Shown here: positions 9,586 through 17,882 of the stretch, piece by piece | Layout of the letters: each line of letters opens with the position of its first letter | Position numbering within the stretch: position 1 is the first letter of the stretch | DNA from: Akkermansia muciniphila | Lineage (GTDB): Bacteria; Verrucomicrobiota; Verrucomicrobiia; Verrucomicrobiales; Akkermansiaceae | Reading direction: 5' to 3' | NCBI RefSeq assembly: GCF_002884975.1 | Contig: NZ_PJKB01000001.1 | Location: forward strand, 620,001 to 684,000 | DNA length: 64,000 bases | The notes under the pieces: generated by a model | Seen by the model: only the letters and a program-made list of their open reading frames with translations | Databases searched by the model: none | Told to the model about the DNA's origin: nothing | Translations under genes and position numbers: made by a program

Positions 9586-9855
9586 ATGAACAAGGCTCAA
9601 CTGATCGAATTGATTCAAAACAAGCTGGGTGCCGATACCACCAAGAAACACGCTGAAGAAGCTCTGGCCGCTGTGCTGGAATCCATCAAGGAAGGCGTGC
9701 AGGAATCCGGCAAGGTGCAGATCATCGGCTTTGGTACGTTCGCTACCAAGACCCGTGAAGCCCGTACCGGCCGCAACCCGAAGACCGGCAAGGCGATCAA
9801 TATTCCCGCTTCCAAGACGGTTGCTTTCAAGGCCTCTTCCGCTCTGAAGGACTAA
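9586..9855 (+). CDS. HU-family nucleoid DNA-binding protein
   Basis: An 89-aa histone-like protein of normal HU/IHF length. It begins with MNKAQLIELIQNKLG and contains the DNA-binding-arm sequence GFGTFATKTREARTGRNPKTG followed by INIPASKTVAFKASSALKD, all diagnostic of HU. HU dimers bend and compact DNA. The gene stands alone, with a strong terminator at 9894-9925. The coding sequence has very regular codon choice, as expected for an abundant protein. No Shine-Dalgarno precedes the ATG. Confidence 0.95.
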   Translation: MNKAQLIELIQNKLGADTTKKHAEEALAAVLESIKEGVQESGKVQIIGFGTFATKTREARTGRNPKTGKAINIPASKTVAFKASSALKD

Positions 9856-9893
9856 GAAGGCAGCTGCTTCTAAAAAGAGCACTTTTCTTTCAG

Positions 9894-9925
9894 CACCCCG
9901 TCCTCCGCGGACCGGGGTGTTTTTT
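9894..9925 (+). terminator. intrinsic terminator of the HU gene
   Basis: The stem caccccg (9894-9900)/cggggtg (9913-9919), with additional inner pairing tccg/cgga, is followed by six T residues (9920-9925). Confidence 0.85.
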
Positions 9926-9985
9926 ATGTCCCGCTGGGGCTGTCCACGGCTTGACCGGATGGGGTCCGCCGTCTAGAATGCCGCC

Positions 9986-11071
9986 ATGTCCAGCAGTTTT
10001 GGTCAGGTGTTCAGAATCTCCACCTGGGGTGAATCCCATGGAGCCGGGGTGGGTGTGGTGATTGACGGCTGTCCGTCCCTTGTCCCGGTGACGGAAGAAG
10101 TCATTCAGCGGGAGCTGGACCGGCGCAGGCCGGGGCAGAGCGACATCGTGACCCCACGCAAGGAGGAAGACTGCGCGGAAATCCTCTCCGGCGTGCTGGA
10201 CGGCAAAACCCTGGGAACGCCCATCGCCATCAGCGTGCGGAACAAGGACCACCGTTCCTCCGCCTATGATGAAATGGCCCATACGTACCGCCCCTCCCAT
10301 GCGGACTACACGTATGACACCAAATATGGCATCCGCGCCTGGGCGGGCGGGGGCAGGGCCTCCGCGCGGGAAACCATCGGCCGCGTGGCCGCCGGGGCCG
10401 TGGCCAGGGCCGTGCTGAAGCAGGCCTTTCCGGACATGGACGTCCTTGCCTGGGTGGACCGGGTGCACCATGTGAAAGCCTCCGTGGACTGGGAAGCCGT
10501 CACGGCCTCCGTCATTGAAAGCAACATCGTCCGCACGGCGGACCCCTCCGTGGTGGAAGCCATGATCGCCGCCATCAAGGAGGCGAGGGACTCCGGCAAC
10601 TCCCTGGGCGGCGTGGTCAAGTGCGTGGTGCGCGGCTGTCCTCCCGGACTGGGGGACCCCGTCTTTGACAAGCTGGACGCCACGCTGGCCCATGCCATGA
10701 TGAGCATTCCCGCCACCAAGGCCTTTGCCGTGGGCTCCGGCTTTGAGGCGGCGGACATGACCGGGCTGGAACACAACGATCCTTTTTACATGCGGGACGG
10801 CCATGTGCACACCGTCACCAACCACTCCGGCGGCATCCAGGGCGGCATCTCCAACGGGGAGGACATCCTGATGCGCATTGGCTTCAAGCCCACCGCCACC
10901 CTGATGATTGACCAGCAGACGGTCAACCAGGCAGGGGAGGACGCCCGGCTCAAGGGCAGGGGACGGCATGACGCCTGCGTGCTGCCGCGCGCCGTGCCCA
11001 TTGTGGAGGCCATGGCCTGGCTCTGCCTGTGCGACCACTACCTGCGCCAGCGCTGCCAGCGGGCGCTGTAA
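9986..11071 (+). CDS. aroC: chorismate synthase
   Basis: The enzyme makes chorismate from EPSP with reduced FMN, the last common step of aromatic synthesis. It is 361 aa. Motifs are GESHGAGVG (near 15), [39 protein letters not shown] and [13 protein letters not shown]. It lies downstream of the HU terminator, so it needs its own promoter in the 60-bp gap. The following membrane-protein gene starts 32 bp later and may be cotranscribed. Confidence 0.97.
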   Translation: MSSSFGQVFRISTWGESHGAGVGVVIDGCPSLVPVTEEVIQRELDRRRPGQSDIVTPRKEEDCAEILSGVLDGKTLGTPIAISVRNKDHRSSAYDEMAHTYRPSHADYTYDTKYGIRAWAGGGRASARETIGRVAAGAVARAVLKQAFPDMDVLAWVDRVHHVKASVDWEAVTASVIESNIVRTADPSVVEAMIAAIKEARDSGNSLGGVVKCVVRGCPPGLGDPVFDKLDATLAHAMMSIPATKAFAVGSGFEAADMTGLEHNDPFYMRDGHVHTVTNHSGGIQGGISNGEDILMRIGFKPTATLMIDQQTVNQAGEDARLKGRGRHDACVLPRAVPIVEAMAWLCLCDHYLRQRCQRAL

Positions 11072-11103
11072 CAACCGGTTCCGCGGCTTCTTTCCCGTCA
11101 TTC

Positions 11104-12000
11104 ATGGACTCCTCCCTCACATTCTACCTGGTATTGGGCGCGCTGCTGGTCGGCTTCATCGTGCTCGGCATGCTGAAAGGGATGATCAAGATGCTCCTGT
11201 TCGGCGCGGCGGTGCTCTCCGCCGTGGCGGCTTACTTCTGGCTGTCCAAATACGGCTTTACCTACCTCTCCTTCATCACCAGCGATCCGCGGGAATGGAT
11301 GGTCACCGTGCTGTCCGTCGGGGGGGCGGCTGCGGTCTTCTTCATCTTCATGCACGGCCTCTTCTGGTTCAGCGACGTCTTCTCCTGGGGGCGGCGCATG
11401 GGCTTCGGCGGGGCCAAGGGCATCGTCACCACCATCCTGATGGCGGCGGTTGTCTGCTGGGTGGGCGTCATGTGCATCTTCTACTACGGCTCCATGGCGG
11501 AAATGAAGCGCGTCCGTGAACTGGCCCTGTACCATATGGACCCCAGCCGCACCATCTCCCTGCCTACCATTTATTCCGTCAAGAAGTCCATCACGGACAA
11601 CCCCCATCTGAAATGGCTGGTGACTATCTCACCGGAGCACGATCCGGAACGCCTCTCCCTGGCAAAAATGATTGCCTACCTGGTGACGCTCAGCCCGGAA
11701 CTCTCCGACCAGCGCCGCACCCAGCTGGACTGCTACATGCCCCGCTCCCGCATCACCAGCCGCGTGCTGAGCCTGAAAAGCCTGAGTGAAGACCCCGCCA
11801 TCCGCCTGCTGGTGGAGAAGGGGGACATGCAGGGCCTTTACAACGACGTCAAGCTCACCCGCTTCCTGGAAGATCAGGACGTGCGCTCCGTCCTGTCCCA
11901 GTTGGACGTGGACCGCGTGCTTGGCTTCGTCACGGAAACCCGCCAGACGGCTCCCGCCGGGAATGAATACATTCCCGAAGCCACGCCGATTGAGGAATAA
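11104..12000 (+). CDS. CvpA-like multi-pass membrane protein
   Basis: This 298-aa protein has an N-terminal membrane domain with three or four helices (about 6-27, 33-50, 65-90, 108-130) and a soluble, charged C-terminal half with repeated leucine-rich helices. The start LTFYLVLGALLVGFIVLGMLKG and the spacing of the first helices resemble the CvpA (colicin V production) family, but I see no decisive motif. The C-terminal part (about 160-298) has no recognised domain. It follows aroC by 32 bp. The ATG at 11104 is chosen because an upstream in-frame start would extend into aroC without adding conserved sequence. Confidence 0.6.
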   Translation: MDSSLTFYLVLGALLVGFIVLGMLKGMIKMLLFGAAVLSAVAAYFWLSKYGFTYLSFITSDPREWMVTVLSVGGAAAVFFIFMHGLFWFSDVFSWGRRMGFGGAKGIVTTILMAAVVCWVGVMCIFYYGSMAEMKRVRELALYHMDPSRTISLPTIYSVKKSITDNPHLKWLVTISPEHDPERLSLAKMIAYLVTLSPELSDQRRTQLDCYMPRSRITSRVLSLKSLSEDPAIRLLVEKGDMQGLYNDVKLTRFLEDQDVRSVLSQLDVDRVLGFVTETRQTAPAGNEYIPEATPIEE

Positions 12001-12102
12001 GCGGGGATTCTTCTCTCCCCTGAATTGTTTTCATTCCTATTTATCCGCTTTTCAAAGGCTTTCCTGTTGGGTAGTATTGGATACATTCAAGATTGATTTG
12101 GC

Positions 12103-13515
12103 ATGGATGAAGAAAAATGGAAGGAAGAATTGGAGAAATGGGAGCATGAGATTGCTCTTAATCCTGAAAATGCTGAGGCTTACTCCAAAAGAGGAACTGT
12201 ATTGTTTGTTCTAGGGAGGAAGAAGGAAGCACTGGACAGCTACAACAGGGCTCTGGAGATCAACCCTGAGTATGAGAAGGCCTGGAATAATAAAGGTGTT
12301 TTATTAGGCTATTGCGGAAGAAAAAAAGAAGCTTTAGACTGCTACATTAAAGCTCTCCAGATTAATGCCAATCATGAAAAAATTAGGCGAAATCGTAGAG
12401 TTTTAATAGGAAGCGATGAATTTTGGGACAGCTTGTCCGGGGATAGCCTCCCGGATTTATGGAGTGGGGACGAAGACTTCAATATTTTGGCAAGCAGGGA
12501 AAAATTGAAAGACTGCTCTGGGAAGGATTTGCAGAGTATCCGTCATCTATGGGTAGAGCAATATCGGTTACTGCATCTGCTTAGTGCTGATCTTGATCAG
12601 GTCGGGCATTATACTTCCACGAACGTCTTTGAAACCTTGCTTCAGGAACAAGAGGAAACAAAGGGTAAAGCAACGCCCTTGCTGTTATGCAGTCTGGCGG
12701 CAGCCAACGACCCTACGGAGGGGACCGTATTCCAGTCCTTGCTGGGGGTAGACTGCATGCCTTTCCAAAGAATCCACAGTAATCTTGCCGTATTGCAAAC
12801 CTCTTTTTCCTCTTCCATTGGTTCCTTGAACCAGTTCCGTCTTTATGGAAAGAACAACGGAGAGGAAGGAACGGGGCTTTGCCTGGTATTTAACCGGTCT
12901 TTTTTTGCCGGGCCCGGAGAAACATCCATGGTTGCCGTGAAGAGGGATCAGGAACAATCCTCCGAGGAAGAGGGAGCAGCATGCCGCAAGCTGCCGCTTT
13001 ATTGGGTGCTGTATTATGACCGTGATTCCGAACATGTTTATTATACTCCCGCATGTATCGAATACAGCTTGAATAAAGAATTTAAGATGAAAAAAAATTC
13101 TGTGAAAAAAACTGACTTGAAGAAAGTTGAGGACATTGGAAAATCGTTGAAGAGGATCCGGGATCATTTTAAGGCAATTAGCAAAGAATATCAGCAGACT
13201 GCCCTGGAAATGCTTATTTACCTGAGGCATCTGGTGAAGGATGCCGCCTTCAAGGACGAAAAAGAGTTAAGAATTCTGTCTTTGCATCCCTACAATGACC
13301 ATGATTCGTCCCTCAAGGTATTGCCGGGCAAAAACTGCCTGTCGGTCGACTATTTGTCAGTCATTCATGAGGAGGAGGAATATCTGGAGAAGGTGATTGC
13401 CGGACCTAAATTGAGGGATTTTCCCAACCTGGTGGATGTGGCCAAATTCAGGCTTCATCGTTTGGGAGGAAAGAAGGAAGTGGAATTTTGCCAGTCGCAG
13501 GCGCCTTTAAGTTGA
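12103..13515 (+). CDS. TPR protein with DUF2971-like C-terminal region
   Basis: This 470-aa cytoplasmic-looking protein starts with two or three tetratricopeptide repeats (about 18-90; AEAYSKRGTVLFVLGRKKEA, then EKAWNNKGVLLGYCGRKKEA). The rest (about 150-450) contains HYTSTNVFETLL, SLAAANDPTEGTVF, FRLYGKNNGEEGTGLCLVF and a late FKDEKELRILSL. Their order and spacing resemble DUF2971 proteins (Y-T-S, N-D-P-x-E, W/R-x-Y-G, E-x-E-x-R). The function of that family is not established. The gene uses many AAA, TTT and ATT codons and looks A+T-richer than its neighbours, which suggests acquisition. No Shine-Dalgarno is seen. The DUF2971 assignment is by pattern only. Confidence 0.6.
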   Translation: MDEEKWKEELEKWEHEIALNPENAEAYSKRGTVLFVLGRKKEALDSYNRALEINPEYEKAWNNKGVLLGYCGRKKEALDCYIKALQINANHEKIRRNRRVLIGSDEFWDSLSGDSLPDLWSGDEDFNILASREKLKDCSGKDLQSIRHLWVEQYRLLHLLSADLDQVGHYTSTNVFETLLQEQEETKGKATPLLLCSLAAANDPTEGTVFQSLLGVDCMPFQRIHSNLAVLQTSFSSSIGSLNQFRLYGKNNGEEGTGLCLVFNRSFFAGPGETSMVAVKRDQEQSSEEEGAACRKLPLYWVLYYDRDSEHVYYTPACIEYSLNKEFKMKKNSVKKTDLKKVEDIGKSLKRIRDHFKAISKEYQQTALEMLIYLRHLVKDAAFKDEKELRILSLHPYNDHDSSLKVLPGKNCLSVDYLSVIHEEEEYLEKVIAGPKLRDFPNLVDVAKFRLHRLGGKKEVEFCQSQAPLS

Positions 13516-13577
13516 ATTTGGGGAGTTGGGAGAAAAGTCTTCGCTACAACTTTGGCGCGGCAAGAGGAATCCGTCTA

Positions 13578-14129
13578 TTATATTCCCTTCTGCGCCTGTT
13601 GGACCGTCAATGTCTGCGGGTGCTGGGGAAGGGTGAAGCACCAACCGAAGAGGCGCACAAAGCGGTAGTAAAGACCTTTGTGGCTGGCGTGCTGGGTGGT
13701 CATCAGATCGTAGAAGGCCAGGTCAATCTGGCTTCTGGCGATGGGCGCGCCGTTCATTTTGGCGTGCAGCATGGCGTCGTGGAACAGGGAAGGGAGGAGC
13801 ATGTCCGGCGGGGTGGTTCCCCAGGTGACGCCGTCCCAGCCGTAGCCGGGAGAGATGGTGAATGTGCCGCCCTCCGCTTTCAGATGGATGGCGGGGTCAT
13901 ACACGCTGGCGGCGGTCCAGTGGCCAAAGTCCGCCTTTTTCCTACCACTGGTCCAGCTGACAGCGTTTTTAGTGATGTAGAAGGGTTTGTCTTCGTAGAG
14001 GGTTCCTTCATACCATCCGGCCACGGCTTCCGGAGCCTTGACGGGAGCGGAGCACGAGTCCAGCGCCACGGCCATGCCCACCATTGTTAATAACAGGTAA
14101 ATATCATGTGAATAAAAGGGAGAAGGCAT
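13578..14129 (-). CDS. small lipoprotein with DUF1353-like domain
   Basis: From the ATG at 14129 the protein is 183 aa. A hydrophobic N-terminus (YLLLTMVGMAVALDSC) ends in a possible lipobox with Cys near residue 26. The mature part contains GYGWDGVTWGTTPPDMLLPSLFHDAMLHA, which resembles the G-x-x-x-D-G-x-S ... P-x-x-x-H-D-x-L-Y pattern of DUF1353. The C-terminus (YYRFVRLFGWCF) is compatible with that family. An alternative start at 14087 would shorten the leader. It lies 33 bp downstream of the phosphoesterase gene on the same strand and may share its transcript. Confidence 0.6.
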   Translation of the reverse strand: MPSPFYSHDIYLLLTMVGMAVALDSCSAPVKAPEAVAGWYEGTLYEDKPFYITKNAVSWTSGRKKADFGHWTAASVYDPAIHLKAEGGTFTISPGYGWDGVTWGTTPPDMLLPSLFHDAMLHAKMNGAPIARSQIDLAFYDLMTTQHASHKGLYYRFVRLFGWCFTLPQHPQTLTVQQAQKGI

Positions 14130-14161
14130 AGGTTGACAGGGAGTGTTCCGAAGGGTTGCTT

Positions 14162-15019
14162 TTATTGGATTTCCAGCACGATGATTTCCGGAGGGCAGCA
14201 GAAGCGGAGGGGAAGAACGCTGCACCCCAGCCCGCGCGTGATGAGGAAGGGCGTGCCGTTCAGCTGGGACCAGGGATAGGAGAATTTGGCCTTCTCCCGG
14301 GAGATGTTAGCCAGGGGCTTGCCGCCGGGCAGGCAAATCTGTCCGCCGTGGGTGTGGGCGCTGATAACGGCGTCCGCCGTGCCGGGCTCCAGCAGGGGGA
14401 AGATGTCCGGCACGTGGGAGAGCAGGATGTGGGGGATGTCCGGGGAGAAGCGCAGCGGCAGTTCCTCCGGCCTGATTCTCAGGTGGTAGTCGTCCCGCAC
14501 GGAGGAAAGCTGGAGGTCCCTCCCTCCGGGGAGGTGCAGCAGCAGGGAATCGTTCCACATGGGCAGGATGCCCAGCTCTGAGAACATGTTCCGCCACAGG
14601 TCCCAGCCGTAGTACTGGTCATGGTTGCCCTGCACGGCGAAGACGCCGAGGGGGGCTTTCAGCATCTTGAAGTATTCCCGGGCGGTTTCCGGGCTCATGC
14701 TGCTCTCCCGGGTGTGGCCGTTGGCGTAGTCCCCCAGCAGGAAGATCATGTCCGGCTGCGCCTCCATGATTTTTTCCATGTACCGGCGCGCCTGGTCGCC
14801 GCCGTTCGGGCGCAGGTGGAAGTCTCCGGCGATCACGATCCGGAGCGGGGAGCCGCCTTTTTCCTTCCACTGCGGCACTTCCTGCGCGGTTGTGACGGTT
14901 TCCACGCGCCTGGGTTCCACCTGCCACGCCCACATGAATAAGGAAAAGCCGATCATCAGTATTGAGACAGAGATGATTGCAAGTTTGTTGAGAAGGGGAT
15001 GACGCGGGCGTGACTTCAT
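14162..15019 (-). CDS. membrane-anchored metallophosphoesterase (YaeI-like)
   Basis: A 285-aa calcineurin-like phosphoesterase. An N-terminal helix (NKLAIISVSILMIGFSLFMWAW) anchors it in the membrane. Metal-binding motifs appear in order: GDFHLRPNGGD, FLLGDYANG, VQGNHD, LLSHVPD and SAHTHGGQ. This is the set found in YaeI/YkuE phosphoesterases that act on lipid-linked phosphates, although the substrate is not certain here. The ATG at 15019 is preferred over a TTG 48 bp upstream. The lipoprotein gene follows on the same strand. Confidence 0.88.
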   Translation of the reverse strand: MKSRPRHPLLNKLAIISVSILMIGFSLFMWAWQVEPRRVETVTTAQEVPQWKEKGGSPLRIVIAGDFHLRPNGGDQARRYMEKIMEAQPDMIFLLGDYANGHTRESSMSPETAREYFKMLKAPLGVFAVQGNHDQYYGWDLWRNMFSELGILPMWNDSLLLHLPGGRDLQLSSVRDDYHLRIRPEELPLRFSPDIPHILLSHVPDIFPLLEPGTADAVISAHTHGGQICLPGGKPLANISREKAKFSYPWSQLNGTPFLITRGLGCSVLPLRFCCPPEIIVLEIQ

Positions 15020-15171
15020 GCGGGGCGGGCTCCGGACTGATGATGAAGCATTTCGCCCGGTTTTCAATCATTCGTGTTTGCCAATCGGGATTTTGCTGGT
15101 ATGATCTGTCCCGCTCAAGGTGGGGCTGTCCGATGACTGCAGGCCCATCTTCATATTAACATCCTAATACC

Positions 15172-15864
15172 ATGCAGTTTACACACGAAATCGAACAAAT
15201 GTGTTGCGTCAAGAAAGGCTGCAACCATGGTCCGGCCCCCATCCCGCAGGAAGGCAACTGGACGCAATCCAAGGAGATCACGGATATTTCCGGCCTGACC
15301 CACGGCGTGGGCTGGTGCGCTCCCCAGCAGGGCACCTGCAAGCTGACGCTGAACGTCAAGAACGGCATCGTTGAAGAAGCCCTTGTGGAAACCAGCGGCT
15401 GCTCCGGCATGACCCACTCCGCCGCCATGGCCGCGGAAATCCTGCCCGGCAAGACCGTGCTGGAAGCGATGAACACGGACCTCGTGTGCGACGCCATCAA
15501 CACCGCCATGCGCGAACTGTTCCTGCAGATCGTGTACGGCCGCACCCAGAGCGCTTTCTCCGAAGGCGGCCTGCCCATCGGCGCCGGCCTTGAAGACCTC
15601 GGCAAGGGCCTCCGCTCCCAGATCGGCACCCTGTACGGCACCCGCGCCAAGGGCCCCCGCTACCTGGAAATGGCTGAAGGCTACATCACCAAGCTGGCTT
15701 TGGACGAAGACGGTGAAATCATCGGCTACGAGTTCGTCCGCATGGGCCCGATGATGGAAATGATCAAGAAGGGCATGGATGCCAATGAAGCCCTGGCCAA
15801 GTGCACGGGCAACTACGGTCGTTTTGACGAGGCCGCCAAGTACATCGATCCTCGTCACGAATGA
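15172..15864 (+). CDS. NifU-like iron-sulfur cluster scaffold protein
   Basis: This 230-aa protein is related to the U-type Fe-S scaffold. Cys-rich elements are EQMCCVKKGC (Cys11, 12, 17), GWCAPQQGTC, and SGCSGMTHSAAMAAEI, followed by LVCDAIN, matching the A-x-x-x-S-G-C-x-x-x ... C arrangement of IscU/NifU scaffolds. The C-terminal half (about 150-230) is an extra domain. A GGGtGRT-family gene starts 45 bp later in the same direction. That pairing recurs in anaerobes, as I recall, and suggests joint function in Fe-S or metal chemistry. No Shine-Dalgarno is visible. Confidence 0.8.
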   Translation: MQFTHEIEQMCCVKKGCNHGPAPIPQEGNWTQSKEITDISGLTHGVGWCAPQQGTCKLTLNVKNGIVEEALVETSGCSGMTHSAAMAAEILPGKTVLEAMNTDLVCDAINTAMRELFLQIVYGRTQSAFSEGGLPIGAGLEDLGKGLRSQIGTLYGTRAKGPRYLEMAEGYITKLALDEDGEIIGYEFVRMGPMMEMIKKGMDANEALAKCTGNYGRFDEAAKYIDPRHE

Positions 15865-15909
15865 GATTGAATTAAGAAGAGATTATCAACTTCAAGCACT
15901 ATTACCATT

Positions 15910-16917
15910 ATGCCTCTTTTCGAATCCTACGACCGCCGCATCAAGCAGATCAATGAAGCCCTGGCCAAGTACGGCATCGGCTCCATTGAAGAAGCGGAAC
16001 AACTCTGCCTTTCCAAGGGCATCAACGTTCGCGAAATCGTGAACGGCATCCAGCCCATCGCGTTTGAAAACGCCGGCTGGGCCTACGTGGTGGGCGCCGC
16101 CATCGCCATCAAGAAGGGCTGCACGAAGGCCGCCGACGCCGCTGAAGCTATCGGTGAAGGCCTCCAGTCCTTCTGCATTCCAGGTTCCGTTGCGGACGAC
16201 CGCAAAGTGGGCCTGGGCCACGGCAACCTGGCCGCCATGCTCCTGCGTGATGAAACGGAATGCTTCTGCTTCCTGGCCGGCCACGAATCCTTTGCCGCCG
16301 CTGAAGGCGCCATCGGCATTGCCAAGTCCGCCAACCGCGTCCGCAAGCAGGACCTGCGCGTCTGCCTGAACGGCCTCGGCAAGGACGCCGCGTACATCAT
16401 CTCCCGCATCAACGGGTTCACGTACGTGCAGACCAAGTTCGACTACGCTTCCGGCAAGCTGAACATCGTCCAGGAGAAGGCTTTCTCCAAGGGCCCGAAG
16501 GCCGCCGTGCGCGTGTACGGCTGCGACGACGTGCGCGAAGGCGTGGCCGTCATGTGGAATGAAGGCGTGGACGTTTCCATCACCGGGAACTCCACCAACC
16601 CCACCCGCTTCCAGCACCCGGTGGCCGGCACCTACAAGAAGGAATGCAACGAGAAGGGCAAGAAGTACTTCTCCGTGGCTTCCGGCGGCGGTACGGGCCG
16701 CACCCTGCACCCGGACAACATGGCTGCCGGTCCCGCCTCCTACGGCATGACTGATACCATGGGCCGCATGCACTCCGACGCCCAGTTCGCCGGTTCCTCC
16801 TCCGTGCCCGCCCACGTGGAAATGATGGGTCTCATCGGCATGGGCAACAACCCGATGGTCGGCGCTTCCGTAGCGGTGGCCGTGGCTGTTGAAGAAGCCG
16901 CCAAGCAGAACGCCTGA
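15910..16917 (+). CDS. GGGtGRT-family protein
   Basis: A 335-aa soluble protein carrying the eponymous SGGGTGRTLHPDN near residues 258-266, along with VGLGHGNLAAMLL, LAGHESFAAAEGAIGIAKSA and a C-terminal GMGNNPMVGASVAVAVAV. These identify the GGGtGRT family, whose members have no assigned reaction. It is the second gene of a two-gene unit with the NifU-like scaffold and is followed by a strong terminator at 16940-16977. Conserved Cys residues (C34, C51-type positions and GCDDV) could bind a cluster delivered by the partner, which is inference. Confidence 0.85.
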   Translation: MPLFESYDRRIKQINEALAKYGIGSIEEAEQLCLSKGINVREIVNGIQPIAFENAGWAYVVGAAIAIKKGCTKAADAAEAIGEGLQSFCIPGSVADDRKVGLGHGNLAAMLLRDETECFCFLAGHESFAAAEGAIGIAKSANRVRKQDLRVCLNGLGKDAAYIISRINGFTYVQTKFDYASGKLNIVQEKAFSKGPKAAVRVYGCDDVREGVAVMWNEGVDVSITGNSTNPTRFQHPVAGTYKKECNEKGKKYFSVASGGGTGRTLHPDNMAAGPASYGMTDTMGRMHSDAQFAGSSSVPAHVEMMGLIGMGNNPMVGASVAVAVAVEEAAKQNA

Positions 16918-16939
16918 GTTCCCTGTTGAGAAATTCACA

Positions 16940-16977
16940 GAGCCGCTTCCCTGAATGCAGGGAGGCGGCTCTTTTTT
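16940..16977 (+). terminator. intrinsic terminator of the NifU-like/GGGtGRT unit
   Basis: The arms 16940-16953 and 16958-16971 form a 14-bp stem (one G-T pair) with a 4-nt loop (aatg), followed by six T residues. Confidence 0.9.
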
Positions 16978-17041
16978 AGCCCGGTTAACGAGGGAAGGGT
17001 GAGGAAGAAGGGGCCGGGCTCCCGCTGATTCCTTCCGGAAA

Positions 17042-17632
17042 TCAGCTGCCGATGCGGAACCGTCCGTCCCGCTCCGTGCGCGGAGGCAGCCCGCGTGAAG
17101 GCGCGGATCTTCTGGAAACAGTAATTGGTCTGGCTGCGGCCGGCCTGACCACGCGGATTTCCGTGCGCCCGGGAGAAGCGGGTACAACAGTTTTCCCGGG
17201 TTCCGCGGCGCGGACCGGAGAAGGGGCCGGGGCTGTTCCGGCCACCAGTTTCTGCTGTTCATGGGCCTTGTAGGCGCGCTGCAGGGTAAAATCCCTCCGT
17301 TCCCCGGGTTTCAGGGAATAGTCCGCCTTTTTGGACTCTCCGGCCTTTTGAGCCAGGGGTTCCACGCGCTGCTGCAGCTGCGCGGCGGCGGCCAGCTTGC
17401 CGTCCACCCACTCCGGATTCCATTCCGGGGTTGAACTTTTCAGGGATTGAAGGAGCTCCGCGGCTTTCTTGCCGCTTTCCATGGCTGCCTTGTAATCGCC
17501 CTCCTTCTCCAGCCGCGCGGCTCGCGTCAGGGAAAGGTTGGCTTCGTAAAACGTGTCTCCGGGATCGCCAAGGGCCGTCATGGACGCCAGGATCATGCAG
17601 AGCAGGGAACAGGGCAGAAGATGTCTTTTCAT
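17042..17632 (-). CDS. secreted protein with RFRIGS C-terminal tail
   Basis: A 196-aa protein with a signal peptide (MKRHLLPCSLLCMILASMTALG). The mature N-terminal domain (about 23-100) begins DPGDTFYEANLSLTRAARL and contains GDYKAAMESGKKA and PEWNPEWV. The second half is a Pro/Arg/Ala-rich linker ending exactly in RFRIGS. Both the N-terminal domain and the tail recur in the 915-aa protein encoded from 49284, described there. No known domain is recognised. An ATG 12 bp upstream is possible, but the start at 17632 gives the better signal peptide. Confidence 0.75.
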   Translation of the reverse strand: MKRHLLPCSLLCMILASMTALGDPGDTFYEANLSLTRAARLEKEGDYKAAMESGKKAAELLQSLKSSTPEWNPEWVDGKLAAAAQLQQRVEPLAQKAGESKKADYSLKPGERRDFTLQRAYKAHEQQKLVAGTAPAPSPVRAAEPGKTVVPASPGRTEIRVVRPAAARPITVSRRSAPSRGLPPRTERDGRFRIGS

Positions 17633-17882
17633 GATTGTTGGCACTATAGCATGCGCGTCCGTTTTGGAAAGGCCTTTCTTCCGGCATGTGTAAGAAGGTG
17701 ATATGATTGAACCGGATCAATGGAAACCGAAACCGATCGGAGGAGGCACAGAACTATCTTAAGGAAGCAGAAAAGGGATTTGAGCGCAAGAGAGAGAATT
17801 TTAAGAAGATAATCAGAGTTTCAGAAGAGAGAGTGGCTTTTATTTGACCGGCCTCAACTTGACGGAAAGGCGGGAGTGCCGT

